From: Litsea cubeba
Lineage: Eukaryota > Streptophyta > Magnoliopsida > Laurales > Lauraceae
Reading direction: 5' to 3'
Length of the DNA stretch: 64,000 nt
NCBI GenBank assembly: GCA_012931725.1
Contig: CM022944.1
Location: 15,530,211-15,594,210 of the forward strand
In this document: in pieces, positions 21,511 to 33,670 of the stretch
Layout: each line of letters starts with the position of its first letter
Numbering within the stretch: the stretch's first letter is position 1
Notes under the pieces: model-generated
What the model saw: the letters and a program-made list of their open reading frames with translations, nothing else
The model's database searches: none
What the model was told of the DNA's origin: nothing
Position numbers and translations under genes: made by a program

Positions 21511-22744
21511 TCGATCCCGGACTCAGGCTCGCACAGCCGAGATCCTCGAGACCCTGGGTTCATCTCGGCCAATGACAGTCTTCGAAAGACAGAAAAGAGG
21601 AAAAAAGCAGTGCAAGCACAGAAGTGCAGAAAAGCAGCATAAAAATATAGAAAAAAGCAGTGCAAGCACAGAAGTGCAGAAAAGCAGCACAAAAATACAG
21701 AAAAAAACAATGTAAGATACACCTTTTATCAGAAACTTCTTTCTTTTATTGGATATAATTTCTTCTTTACAAGGAGCACAGAAAAGAAAAAACAAAATAC
21801 AATAAGGAGGCTCGCATACCTCTGAAAACAGAAAAAGAAAGGAGCTTGGAGGTCTTGATCTTCACCGGCCCGCTGCCTGGAGGTCTTGATATCCCACACG
21901 AAACCCTGCGGCATGATCCCACACAGGACCCTGCAGGATCAAGACAAGACCCTCAAAGGGCAAAAGCGCCACCAACTCCCAGCTATAAAAAATAATCACC
22001 TCCCAGCCGCATCGGCAAGAGGTGATCTCTTCTCAGCCACATAGGTGGGAGTTGGCCGTGGACCCGCGTTCAGAGAACGCTAGTCCACGGGGACCATCTT
22101 CAGAGAGCGCGCAGACCACGAAGGACAGCCCCTCCCGGAGGAAGCTGTCTTCTGTCACAGGAGGATCGTCCGTGGCAGAGGTTCCTAGAGTTCTACAAGG
22201 CATGGCCGCCAGAATGACTGACAGAAAGAGACAGGTCCCCCTGTTTTTCTTTTTCTCTCCCATGGCGAGCTTGCTACTTCTATTTATAGGAGGGAGAAGG
22301 GCCCGTTCCTCAAGAAAATTTATGAGGCGATGTCTCCCACGCCCCACGTGGAATGCACGTTTTCTAAAAAGTTGACTGACGGTCCCAATGGCGACACGTG
22401 GAGTCATCTGCCCGTTTTCCTCATTGGCCGTACCGCTACACTTACTGCTATTTATGGGCTTCGAAATGCGGGATATCAATGCAGATAACTAAGAAAACCA
22501 TTCGGTACTCTCTCTCCAACTCAAGACTCTCACGTCACGTCACTCAGCCGGACTCAAGCACATGAGAGCCGAAATAAAAAAGATAGAGAAAAAGGAAGCA
22601 CAAGAGAAGAAGCTCTGCTTTTCATTAATAACAAAGGGGATTACACGCAAGTGTACATTACATTCCAAAAGAAAAAACTTTACATCATCGAAAAGATAGA
22701 AAAATTACAAGTGTGAAAGCAGCAAAGATACAGTGATCAGGAAG
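21511..22744. other. 3' UTR of C between tandem repeats and antisense gene
   Basis: Contains a ~60-bp direct repeat (gaaaaaagcagtgcaagcac at about 21600 and 21651) and further non-coding sequence. Convergent transcripts from pol (+) and the accessory gene (-) would both end here. No gene is supported. Confidence 0.5.
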
Positions 22745-25168
22745 CTACAGGGGCTTCGGTGACTCCACCAGCACTATTACTGTCTCTAGTGGACCAATGG
22801 TCTCGGCGACAACAATAGCCTTCTCTGGCGCATCACCCGTAGAAGGGGCAGAAGAGGCGTCGCCCGCAGAAGATGCAGCCGGAGCATCACCAGCTGGAAC
22901 AGTAGTCGGAGCACTATCTGGAGCAGGGCCAGCTGCAGGAGCATCCGCTTGGGCACCCTCAGTTAGCAGAGCGAAACTCGGCTCGGGGTCTGGACCAGAA
23001 TACTTTGGCAGATTCTGGTAGACCGGGTGGTCTTCAGGAACCCCTGCACGCTTCAGTGCAGCCAGACATCCCTCTTCAAACAGAATGGAGGTGATCTCCT
23101 CCACATGCCTCTCGTACTCCTCAGTAGCTTGGTCCACCCCCTTCTGAAAGGGAGATTGGGCCTCAGTCTGCAGAGAGGACTTGAGGTCAGCGTTCTCCCT
23201 CTTCAGCTCGGCGTTCCCTTTCTGAAGCTTCTCAACTTCGGCACGACCAGCGAGCACTTTGCCGCGCTGCCTCGACGATTCTGCCGCCGAATCAGCTTTC
23301 ACTCTGGCCAGCTCCGTCTCCAGCTCGACAATCCTCCTCGTCTTCATCCAGATCTCGCCCTTCAACTGATGGGTTGTCGACGTGAGATCGGTGGTGCTAG
23401 CTAGTGCCACATCCAGCTGTGCAGTCGCCTCGGCGCTGCTCTTCTTCAGCTCTCCTAGCTCCTTCTTCGATTTTTCCCTCTCGGACTCCAGTTGGGTGAC
23501 CTTGGAGACGTTTTTGTCGCTCCTCTACATTCCAGCTGGAGCCTCTGCACATTCTGCAAAAGAAAACAAGTCAGATGGGAGTAGCCGAAATGAAATACAT
23601 CGAAAAGAATCTCAAGGGTAATTACCTGGAGAGCAGCCTGGATCGCCGAGCCCAACAGACTCTCATTGTCATACTTCGCGTGCAGCTCCATGTCACGTGG
23701 CAGGGCGCAGGCTTTGGCGAGAGCCCTGATGACTAGACAGTTCCCCTGCACTCGGTCCTCCACGTTCAAAGGCTTCCCGAGCTGGGTCTCCAATCTAGGC
23801 TTCCATGCCGCCGGGGCAGTACAAGGTCCGGAAGCCGATCTGGAACCTTGCCCTACAGTGACACTGAGGTCACGAGACGTCTCAGCAGCTGCCCTGCTCG
23901 CTGGCGCACTCTTTCCAGGGGGTGCCTTGCCTCTAGAGGTGCGCGCAGGCGCCTTGTCTTTAGGGGCCTGCTCAGCCCCCGATTCTTTCTCCCCCGCCTT
24001 AGGCCTCTTCCGCGGCGGAGACCTGTCCCTCGGACGATCCGGTGAGCGCCTCCGTACTCCTTCAATCGGGGCAGTAGCCGGAGCAGAAGAAACAGCAGCT
24101 CCCCCCGAGCCCGAAGCCATGCGAGCACTGGCAGAAGAGGGCGTCGCAGAAGACGATGACCCGCGCCTAAACTTGACCGCTAGGTCCTTGGCTCCAGGCA
24201 CTCTCGAGCTGCCCTCCATCCTCTCTTCCGGGTCAGATGGGTAAGCGTCTACTACCTCCCTTAAACTCAGAGACCCCGAACTGGAAGAGGTAGATGCCTC
24301 GGCGCCAGACGCAGCTTGGCTAGCGGCAGGATCGATCAAAGGCACGCCCGCAAGCACGGCCACAGTGACACGACGGAGATCAGGCTGCAGCTCGTCCTCA
24401 CCGCCCCAGTCCTCTTGTAATGACCACGGTACCTCAGCGTGTACCCTAGCAGTTTCCAGGCCGATATGTTCTCGTGCCCGGCGTATCTCTCGACCTTCCT
24501 ATGGTCAGCGACGTTCTTTGTCCAACCGTCGCTTACAGCTTGGTGCTGCCTCGCTCGCGGTTCTGCACAGCAAACAACAAGAGTATCAGTTCGGCAATAT
24601 AAAAGTTAAGTAAAAGGAGCAGAATGAAGAGTCGGTGTTTACTTGGGATTGCCCCGAGATGGCGAGGGACTCTGAGCGTCCTGTCCTCGCCAGCGCCGAA
24701 CTCCCAGTCCTCCGAAACGCAAAAAAGATCGTCCTCGGCGTTTTTACAAGAGTCCTCCAATGCCAGGACGAAGCCCTTTCGGAGCTGCTTCACTCGGAGA
24801 TAATAATTGTCGCCCCCAGCCTTGCAGATGTCATACATGTCCTCGATGTCATGGACACCTAGGTTGATCCCCAAGATCTCGTTCAGTTTCGCCGTGCCCA
24901 TGATGACTTTGAAGCCATTGGGCATCAGCTGGCAAGGGGTGATGGACCAGGCATCAAGACAGGCTCTAAGTAGGGGATGCAGAGGAAATCTGACCCCACC
25001 TTCGATCACAGAGATCAAAGGGAACGGCATCCAGCCGCAGGACCAGCAGCGCAGGGCGTGGTCGCAGGGAGTCGCCAACCTGAGGCGGACCCCCTACGGG
25101 ATATTAAATGTAGCCCTAAACCTAGCCATGCCCTCATCCGTATCTAACTGAAACCTAGGGGTGGCCAT
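22745..25168 (-). pseudogene. Antisense accessory gene of C, Transposase_28-like with coiled coil
   Basis: Start ATG at 25168-25166 (MATPRFQLDTDEG). The N-terminal half resembles the 'putative gypsy type transposon' family (Transposase_28, PF04195): FPLHPLLRACLDAW, ITPCQLMPNGFKVIMG. Exons: 25168-24643; 24562-23626; 23553-22745, with GT-AG signals. The middle is basic and Ser/Pro/Ala-rich (DRSPPRKRPKAGEKE, a possible nuclear signal). Exon 3 holds a coiled coil of about 90 residues (VKADSAAESSRQRGKVLAGR region), then an Ala/Pro acidic tail. Breaks: in-frame TAG at 25096-25094, a shift near 24470, another near 23530. The function in the element is unknown; I infer a self-expressed accessory protein. 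Confidence 0.75.
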
Positions 25169-25417
25169 CTCTACAAGAAGAAGAAGGCAGAAACCCTAAA
25201 GAAGACAGAGGCACGAAGTCACTTACTGAAGCAGAAGCGCGAATCAGGAATCAGCCTGGGCACGTCCTACGGTCGTCCTCGCCAGAACACTGTGGAGAGA
25301 TCTTGAAAAGACGGACGAAGACTGGAGCGGGATTCGAAGACCAGAGCAAGAATCAAAGGCAAGGGCAAATAAAATCAGAAGAGAAGATAAATAAAAAAGA
25401 ACAAAAGAAGACAACCC

Positions 25418-25425
25418 TATTTATA
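25418..25425 (-). promoter_or_regulatory. TATA box of the antisense gene of C
   Basis: TATAAATA on the minus strand (CCCCTATAAATAGGG), about 250 bp upstream of the antisense ATG and inside the element, not in its LTR. It suggests that the gene has its own promoter. Confidence 0.6.
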
Positions 25426-25696
25426 GGGGAAGAAAGCCCTCTTTGGGCGCCATTTATGAATTCGAAAAGGCCAGCTTCGCCATCCGCGCTTGTCTCATCA
25501 GTTTGACGGCACGATCAGTGAAGAAGCGACACGTGTAGCCGCTGGTTCGTTTCCCGGAGCAGACAGGACGTGACATTTATTGCCTCAGAGAAGTTGAAGC
25601 GGCGCCAAGCAATGATCGCAGTATCTCCAGACGGATTCTCTAGCTTCTGACCCCTAAATGCTAGGGCGCTTAAGAAGTCACAAGCTATGGGGCAAT

Positions 25697-26586
25697 TGTG
25701 TGGGGAGATTCTCAAAGCTCCAGGATTACGCTAATCACGGCTATAAGATGGGACTAAGCACTCTCACGTGCTATCCACGTGCCATCCACGTGCCATCCAG
25801 ACTCGTCTCGGCTGCCGGGACAGAGGCCTCGGCCGAAACCAGACAGACCTTGGCTGTTAGCGCCGAGCTCGGCTACCGAGGGCCCACTTCGGCTAAAAAG
25901 CTTGACCTCGGCCAAAGGAGCGGGGACGGAAGCCGAAATAAAGAAGAATCCCCACTCGCGCCCCACGCCCGCCACGTCATCAGACATGTGGCAGGATAGG
26001 GGCGCGAGCCAGTGGGACAGATGCGACATCCAGCCGTCCACAATCTTCGCCAGATCGCCGACAGGGCGGCACCCAGCGGCTGTAGCCAAATCAGGGCGAG
26101 GACCGAGGATGGATCCGATGGGACCTCTACCGCCAAAGGCGTCCAACATGATCTGGCCCAACATGACATGCATTAAATGCAATGTGGGCTGATCCGACTG
26201 GCATTAAATGCAATGTGGGTTGAAGTGGACCGCATTCATTACTTTGTGGGCTGATAAGGCCTTCCCTATCAAATCATGGGACCCACTCCAAAATATCATC
26301 CAAAATATCATCAAGAGTTCTCTATAAATAGAACCCCATTTCACATGCAAGGTACGCAACCTACACACTTGAGAGTCGTTACTCTGCCTATCTTCTTCCT
26401 CTCCTTCCTTTGTCCCAGTTCACATACTGAGTTAGGCATCGGAGAGCCTTACGCCGCCCAGGCCAGGGTCCTCTGACTGTTTGTTCTTCCCTTTCAGGTC
26501 TTGAGGCAGCAGATCATTTTCTTTCATTCGGATAAGTCCTATCAGGCACCCTTAATCTTGTGAGTCATCTTTTTTTTGCACTTACA
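25697..26586 (+). repeat. 3' LTR of element C
   Basis: 890 bases, TGTGTGGGG to CTTACA, matching 14189-15065. A direct-repeat word 'gtgccatccac' is expanded by one unit here (near 25775-25795). Its right edge is followed by the duplicated ATTTC and then the proximal promoter of the peroxidase gene. Confidence 0.92.
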
Positions 26587-26689
26587 ATTTCAATTCACCA
26601 GCTAAAAAGAAGATACTAAAACCGCGTTTCCACAGCAATAGTTTGAAAAAAGTTGTTTCCACTGTTGTAGATCCAAGCCACATTGCAGT

Positions 26690-26697
26690 TATAAATA
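26690..26697 (+). promoter_or_regulatory. TATA box of the peroxidase pseudogene
   Basis: TATAAATA, 71 bp upstream of the ATG at 26761, a normal plant spacing. Only about 100 bp of original promoter remain between it and the inserted element C. Confidence 0.75.
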
Positions 26698-26760
26698 CAG
26701 GGAGAGATGGAGCCTTCTGATCTCATCAGGTTTCCTTTCTCCAGTGCCATTATTTGCATC

Positions 26761-26980
26761 ATGGCCATCTCCCCTCTTTTTCTTTCTCTCTTTCTCCTCT
26801 CACTCATTGCGTGGGGTGGCCATGCATAGGCAGCACATCTTTCCCCAACCTTCTATGCCACAACATGCCCCAACTTAGCCACCATAGTGCGCCACATCAT
26901 GAGCCAAACAGTTAACAATGAGACGTGATCGAATGGGTGCATCTATTTTTCGTCTCTTCTTCCACGACTGCTTCGTAAAT
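26761..26980 (+). pseudogene. Class III peroxidase, exon 1
   Basis: MAISPLFLSLFLLSLIAWGG is a secretory signal peptide. The mature start follows as AHLSPTFYATTCPN, the invariant opening of class III peroxidases with the first conserved Cys, and the exon ends with the distal haem site RLFFHDCFVN (catalytic Arg and His). These haem enzymes act in the cell wall and apoplast. Two lesions: TAG at 26827-26829, exactly where a mature N-terminal Gln (CAG) is usual, and a 4-base excess (TGAT, near 26922) before RMGAS that shifts the frame. The exon ends in a GT donor at 26981, the canonical intron-1 position of this family, in phase 0. The next exon is 30.6 kb away. Confidence 0.9.
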
Positions 26981-27010
26981 GTATGGTTATGATCTTTCTA
27001 AAACTTGCTT

Positions 27011-27276
27011 TGTTAGGTTTATGGTTTTGGATTTTGGCTCGTTTTGTAGGCCCAATGCATTTGTATTCGGGTTGAGGGGTAATTTAGTATTTGTCTAAAA
27101 ACTATATATTATCTCTTTTGGTTGTAACCCTAGGGTGGGGAAAATCTAAGAAGAAGACGAGCTTTGTCAGTGGACGTAGGTGTGAAATCACCGAACCACG
27201 TAAATCTGTGTTCTCTTCTGTGTGGTTTGTTTTGATTGCTTGTTGATCGCAGGCTTTCGCACACACGATCTCAACA
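27011..27276 (+). repeat. Copia 5' LTR
   Basis: TGTTAGG...CTCAACA. Near-identical to 51084-51348, with a few substitutions. TATA-like actatatatta near 27100. Confidence 0.93.
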
Positions 27277-27279
27277 AAT

Positions 27280-27291
27280 TTGTATCAGAGC
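27280..27291 (+). promoter_or_regulatory. Copia primer-binding site (initiator tRNA-Met type)
   Basis: TTGTATCAGAGC, three bases after the LTR. It matches the copia standard TGGTATCAGAGC except for one base in the TGG. Confidence 0.85.
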
Positions 27292-28318
27292 TTTGTTGTG
27301 ATACGCGATCTACGACGGAGATCAGACTGGATTCAGCAGAAGGCTCGATCTCACACACTGAAGTCGATCTCTGTTTTGGAACAGGGATCTTGCAGATTGG
27401 AGAGAAGATCTAGACTTTGGTTTTGCAGAACCCATCGCAGAAGTGGAACAAGGATCCTGATTTTCTGATAATCTGGACTTTTGTAGCCTGGACATAATCA
27501 GATCAGGCCAGCCGTCGGTGAGATCAAGGTGGGCCACACAGATTGTTGTGGTTTTTTGGTTGTCGCTGCGCAGAGGAGAGCATAGTTCTCGATTTGGACT
27601 CGCTGCAGATTAGAAACCAGAGGATCTCGGTTTATGGAGTCATCGTCAGTCGTCGGAGTTCGCCCGCGGCCTGTGCCATTCGCACACTGCCAGGGAAGAA
27701 GAGCAGCATTGCTGTTCTCGTCGTCGTGCAGAAACTGGAGCCAGAGAAGATCTGGACTGGATCGCAATTGAAGCCGCTGCCGTCCGTCGCCATCTACGCC
27801 GGAATTTGAACGATGCAGGAACTCGTCGCTGCACGCCGGAGTTGTAGAGGAGAAGAGTCCAAACGGGACTCTGTTTTTGCCCAGTTTCTGTTACCGGAGA
27901 AGTCGCCGTTCATAGCGCCACCGTCGTCGTCGCCATTCGCCGTCGGACTCCGGACTCTTGCTCGCTGTCGCCGGAGTCCGCCTGCGGCCGTGCCAGTCGT
28001 TGCCGAAGAAGAAGGTAAAAACCTCGTTCTGTTACAGAACCAAGTGAAGAAGAAGAAGATCCAGGTCCAGTTCGGGTCAGGCTCAACCCGACCCACTTTG
28101 TAGAAGCCTAATTCAGCAGAACTCAGCAACCGCTGACGTCATCCTGACGTCACCTATACGGTCAAGACAGTTTTGACCAATTGGACGGCCAGAATTGATT
28201 TGTGATTTCTGGAGGCATCCAGACTCAGAATTGAGCTCCATTTTTTTTTGTTGGATTCGTATCGACTGGATCTACGATCTGAAAGAAGTGGATTGTTAGT
28301 TTGACAGATAGAAACAAA
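27292..28318 (+). other. Copia leader
   Basis: About 1 kb between the primer site and the gag ATG. It is GC-richer than its surroundings with many cgccg words, and has no protein I can support on either strand despite some open stretches. Confidence 0.6.
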
Positions 28319-30663
28319 ATGGCAAGCTCATCATCGACAAAGGCCACCATCTCGAATGCAAAATTTGAAGTCGAGAAATTTGATGGTACCAATAACTTTG
28401 GTATGTGGCAATGTGAGGTTAGAGATGTTCTAAGCCAACAAGAGTTGGAAATTGCTTTGGAGAATAAACCCTCAGAGATGGAAGATAAGGAATGGCAGAA
28501 GATCAATTGTCAGGCACTTAGCACCATCAGATTATGTCTCGCGAAGGATCAGAAATACTCAGTGATAAGAGAAACTTCTGCAAAAGAGTTGTGGCAGAAA
28601 TTGGAGGAAAAGTATATGACCAAGAGCTTGGAGTATCGGATCTATTTGAAGAATAAACTTTTCCGCTTCGAGTATCGTCAAGGTATTTCTATGACTGAAC
28701 ATCTCGATGATTTTAATAAGATTATTGCTAATTTGATGAACATTGATGTGAAAGTTGATGATGAGAATAAGGCATTACTTCTTCTGAATTCGCTTCCCGA
28801 TAGTTATGATCATTTTACTCACACTTTGATCAACGGAAAAACTGAGGTTAAATATGATGTTGTGTCTGTTGCTTTGATGAATAATGAATATCGGAAGAAG
28901 GACAAATAGGCCCACAGGGATTCATCATCTGATGTATTGACAATAAGAGGCAGATCAGATAATAGGACATCTGGTAATAAATGTCGTTCTAAATCGAGAG
29001 GAAAGTCAAAACCACTTGCAAAAGATGAATGTGCCTTTTGTCGCAAAAATGGGCATTGGAAGAAGGATTGTCCAAAGCTGAAAAACATGGATAAAGATAA
29101 ATCTGATGCAAACATTGCACACGATGGAGATGATGATTCTGAATTTAATTTGACTGTTTCTTCATTGGTATGCCATTCTGACGAATGGATTTTAGACTCG
29201 GGTTGTACCTATCATATGTGTCCCAACAGGGAATGGTTTTCCAGCTTTCAAGAGTTGGATGGTGGAACAGTTTTGATGGGCAATGATAGTGCTTGCAAAA
29301 CAAAAGGGATAGGAAAAATCCATTTGAAGATGCATGATGGAGCAGTTAGAATTTTGACAGATGTTCGGTATGTACCGGATTTGAAGAAGAATCTTATCTC
29401 ATTGGGTGCTTTAGACTTTAAAGACTTCAAGATTACCATGGAAGGTGGAGTTCTAAAAGTTGTTTATGGTGCACTTGTGTTGATGAAGGGTGTCCGAAGA
29501 GGTAATCTGTATTTCTTGCAAGGGAGTACAGTTGTAGGTGGAGCAGCAACAGTATCTGATAGCTCAAATGAGACTGTTACAGACACTTCCAGATTGTGGC
29601 ACATGCGTCTAGGGCATGCTGGGGAGAGAGCATTGCAGGGTTTGGTTAAGCAAGACTTATTGCAAGGTGCAAAGACCTGCAAGTTGGGATTTTGTGAACA
29701 TTGTGTTTTTGGCAAGCAGACAGAAGTGAAGTTTGGCACTGCGATCCTTCGCACTCAAGGAACACTAGACTATGTTCATTTGGATGTATGGGGTCCTACC
29801 AAAGTGGCATCTTTGGGAGGTATGCACTACTTTGTTACATTCGTTGATGACTTCTCCAGGAGAGTATGGGTGTACACCATGAACCACAGGGATGAAGTCT
29901 TGAATGTGTTCTTGAAGTGGAAGAAAATGATTGAAACACATACTGGTAGAAAGATCAAAAGGCTTAGGTCAGATAATGGTGGAGAGTACAAGTCTGATCC
30001 GTTCTTGAAAGTATGTCAGGATGAGGGGATCGTGAGACATTTCATAGTTAGTGTGACTCCGCAACAGAATGGGGTGGCAGAATGCATGAACCGCACTATA
30101 TTGGAGAAAGTTCGGTGTATGTTGTCTAATTCTGGATTAGGCAAAGCATTTTGGGGTGAGGCGGTTGCTTATGCTTGTCAGCTCATCAATAGGTTGCCTT
30201 CTGCTGCGATCGAGGGTAAAACACCCATTGAGGTATGGTCTAGAAAACCCGCTACTGATTATGATAAATTGCATATATTCTGTTGTCCTGCTTATTATCA
30301 TGTCACAGAGAGTAAGTTGGATCCAAGGGCCAAGAAAGCTATATTCTTGGGTTTCAGCAGTGGTGTGAAAGGATACCGGCTATGGTGTCCAAATTCAAAG
30401 AAACTAGTTCTTAGCAGGGATGTGACTTTTGATGAAGCTGCTATGTGTAAACAGAACAAGCAAAATGGCTCTCAGGAGGAGAGCAAAACCAATGGTAAAT
30501 CGAAGTAGGTGGAGTTTGATGTCGTCCCAGTTGAGTTAGAGGGTGATGATACAGATGAGGAGGAGACTCAAGCTCAAGAGCCTCCACAAGAGCAAGCAGA
30601 TTCTATTGCAACCAGTAGACTGAAAAGGAATATTCGGAAACCTCAACAGTACTTTGATATGGT
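28319..30663 (+). pseudogene. Copia gag-protease-integrase, interrupted
   Basis: ATG at 28319 (MASSSSTKATISNAKFEVEK). Gag (UBN2 type, WQKLEEKYMTKSLEYR) leads to the zinc knuckle CAFCRKNGHWKKDC near 29035, the protease site WILDSGCTYHMCPN near 29188, the pre-integrase H-H-C-C (LWHMRLGH...CEHCVFGK), and the integrase core with D in LDVWGPT, D in SDNGGEY and E in GVAECMNR. Two in-frame TAGs (28907-28909 and 30506-30508) break a single otherwise open frame. The frame then enters the acidic linker before RT (RKPQQYFDMV) and is cut by element B. Confidence 0.92.
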
Positions 30664-33218
30664 TGATGGACCGCGCTCCATGCTCGGTTCCTACCGAGGT
30701 CGGCGGACGTGGGAGTCCGTCGGGTCCGACCCTTTTATAACCGGGGGGCAGGGGCGTGCATCAACATTTCTTTTTTTTTTGTGTGGGTGTGCCAGATTTT
30801 CTATTTTACTTGGAATTGCAAGTGGTGATCCGGAGATCAACCTTCGCAAGTAAAAAGGAAATCAACTTCTTTCAAGTTTTCCATTGCACATATATTTAAG
30901 AAAATAGATACTTTTCTTGGTTTGCCGTGAAAGGCGATTTTTTTGGCATTTATAGCCGATTATGGCGTTTATAGCCGATTTTGGAGTTTATAGCCGATTT
31001 ACAATTCTTATCAATAATGAAAGACAAGAGTTGTGATTTTTGTCTCTTTTGAAAAAAATACAAACTACAATGAAAAGCAAGAAAATGAGGATCTAACTTC
31101 TCAGGAGATTGTGGGGGACCCGTTTAGATTGACGGTCGCAAGCCATATGTGGGCTTCGCCATCATCCATGCAGATGAGAACAGAGGATGCTATTGATTCG
31201 CTTGGCTTGGCTATAACCTCAGGTTTTTAGAGGACAAAGACCAAAAGGAGGTCCTATGTCCAATAAAAAGCCGAGTAGACGGGCTGAAAAGCCACATCTA
31301 AGCCATTGGAGGGAGGAGGAGAAGGCAAGGACCTTGGGGGGGGGTACCCCCTAAGGGACTTTTGTCACCTTCTAGCGGTGGCCGGTGTAGAACTTCCGCA
31401 GAGTTTTCTCTCTTTTCCTTCTCTGAATTTCTGTGCTTCTGTCTGTGATTCGTTGTCTGTGATGATTTCTTCTTGGAGAGCTCTCCTATTTATAGGCTTT
31501 TAGGTGGCCATTTAGGAGGGTTTATGAGCTTTAATTGTCATAAAGCTACATAAAGGGAGGAGTTACAAGATTGAATTCTTTATTTTGTAACTCCTTTTTC
31601 TTGGCTTCTGATTGGCCGGAGGAGATTGAGGGCATTTAATCGCCTTTAATCGCCATGATGGGAGGAGTTTCATGGGTTAAATGCCATGAATCTCTTGACT
31701 TGTAACTCCCGAATGCTTGCTTCTGATTGGGCCGTCCAAAGAAATGGATTAATGACTGTAATAAAGCTAGTCAATTAATCGCATTAAGTGGTCGCCGAGC
31801 AGCTGAAGAGTCGCGGGCCGTGCCGCGTCTTTTAGGATTCTTCTGTCGATGATCATCGATGGATCTTCATGTAGATCGACATCAGACGACCATGTAATTT
31901 CAGGTGTTTGTTGCCAACAGCGGGTCGGTGCCATCTGTCCTGTCGATTTCTCGATCGGTCGGGTAGAAAGCACACTTTTTTTTTGGTTGATCAGGTGGCG
32001 ATCAATATTGTTTTCGATACTCTTGATGATTGACCCGTGTTTTGGACGGATGTCAAAGGATTTGGTGTCTCAAAAGTATGAATTTTGGAAAGTACCAGAG
32101 GCTGGGCGCTTCGAATCGCGAAAAAACGGCGAAAACCGGGGTTTCCGGGGCCTTCCCGGCGACCCTGGGCCAGGGTCGCAGGGGCCTGCGACCCTGGGGG
32201 GTTTTTCCCCCTTTTTGTCCCGTTTTGTGTCCGTTTTTGCTGTTTTTCGATTCTTTTTTCTTCTGTATTTTTTCTTGACATTTTTGACCATTTATTGGCA
32301 TGGTTTCCCTATAGGAAACCTGATGAGAATCCTTGCATTTTATTTTGCAAAGTTTCCAATTTCCTGAGAAAGCCGAAGACTTTGTCGCGCAGAGCTGCCG
32401 ATTTTCCGTCAGAAGCTGAAACTGGGTCAAATGATGTCGGAATGACCTGAAATTTGGTGTGAAGCCTCCTGAGCAATAAATAAGACCAACCATAGGCTTT
32501 TGTTTAAGTTTTGAAGCTATTTGGGGTCCTATCGCCAGTAGACTCGCTTTTGTCGCGATGAAGATGTCGCGGTTTAATGTGCGGTCAACCGATGTCCGAT
32601 TGACTTGAAATTTGACGGGGAACCCATCGGAGTCATTTTAAGATGATCCATAGGCTTTGTCTTGGAAACCATGGTCCCGGAGAGCTTTGCCGCCGAGAGG
32701 CCTGATTTGGCTTCCGAGCGTCAAACTATGGTCAAATGTTGTCGAAATGACCTGAAATTTGACGTGCACCCCCTTGTAAGCATTTTGAAGCCGTCCATGT
32801 GCTCTATCTGATGAGTGATGGCCTCGGTGGTTCTCACCGCCGAGAGGCTTGATTTAGCTGTTCGAGGGTTGATGTAGGGTCAAACGTTGTCAGTTTGACT
32901 CGGAACTTGACGCGGAGCCTTTTGGAAGTATTTTGAGACCATCCATCGGCTCTGATTGAATATTTGGTGTCTCCGATGCTTTTGCCGCCGAGAGCTCATT
33001 TTCGGCTGTCGGAGAAGCAAAGTTAGGCCAAATGATTTTAAAATGGCCCGAAACTTCTTGTGTACTCCTCTTTTGGCTGTCTTGAAGGATCTTGCAGTTT
33101 TTGTTTGATTCTGACAAGATTTGATTTTTGGAAGTAGCATTGCCTATTTATGGCAGGTTGCGACTTCATGTAGCTCTTTGGATCTTGAAGAGGCAAAGTG
33201 ACATTTTTGGTGTCAACA
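30664..33218 (-). repeat. 3' LTR of element B
   Basis: 2555 bases. Nearly identical by eye to 48271-50833, the main difference being extra GGGTCGC units in the other copy. Internal motif 'ggcatttatagccgatttt' occurs about three times near 30953-31000. Confidence 0.95.
31487..31494 (-). promoter_or_regulatory. LTR TATA box (element B, 3' LTR)
   Basis: TATAAATA on minus in GCCTATAAATAGGAGAGC, at the same place as in the other three LTR copies. Confidence 0.75.
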
Positions 33219-33429
33219 AATGCCCCCTCGAGGTACAGCGACGAGTTGCTTAACTTTCGTAGTCGATGTGCCTCGAAGAGATTTTTGAAGGAGAGCCTGT
33301 GACTTGACCAAGAGTCTTTGAGCAGTCTTTCTTTTTGGTATTTGTAGCCTTTTGAGCTTCCAGGGGAATTTTATGGTAGTGAAAGGGATCACGTACCATC
33401 TCAAAGATGACATCAGGGATGTGGATTTG

Positions 33430-33670
33430 GGTTTTGACCTTGTGACCTAACAGGCTGTATGTGGCAGGTTAGGGGGTCGGGTTTGGTTTTGATCGTGTGA
33501 CCCAACAAGCTGTATGTGGAATGTTGGGGGATCAATTTTGGTTTTGATCTTGTGACCTAACAGGCTGTATGTGGCAAGTCAGGGGATCAGGTTTTGATTT
33601 TTGGTTTTGGTCTTGTGACCTAACAAGCTGTATGTGGCAAGTTAGGGGACCAGGATTTGGTTTGATGTTT
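33430..33670 (-). repeat. ~62-bp minisatellite next to the 3' LTR of B
   Basis: Four units of 'cttgtgacctaacaggctgt...gtggcaggttaggg', the same array as at 9530-9770. Confidence 0.8.

Larger units (their letters stand above)
14189..26586 (+). mobile_element. Complete Tat-type Ty3/gypsy retrotransposon C with antisense accessory gene
   Basis: 12.4 kb bounded by LTRs at 14189-15065 and 25697-26586 and flanked by the perfect 5-bp duplication ATTTC (14184-14188 and 26587-26591). Order: LTR, primer site, gag, protease, RT, RNase H, integrase on +; a tandem-repeat 3' UTR; an antisense spliced gene on -; polypurine tract (atggggcaat); LTR. This pol order with integrase last and an antisense gene before the 3' LTR is the Tat-lineage plan. 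Coding regions carry several stops and shifts, so it is no longer autonomous. It landed about 100 bp upstream of the peroxidase TATA box. Confidence 0.92.

Noticed and set aside
27646..28129. Minus-strand frames in the copia leader
   Set aside because: They are antisense to a GC-rich leader, have no domain and no promoter signals, and are not continued by splicing.
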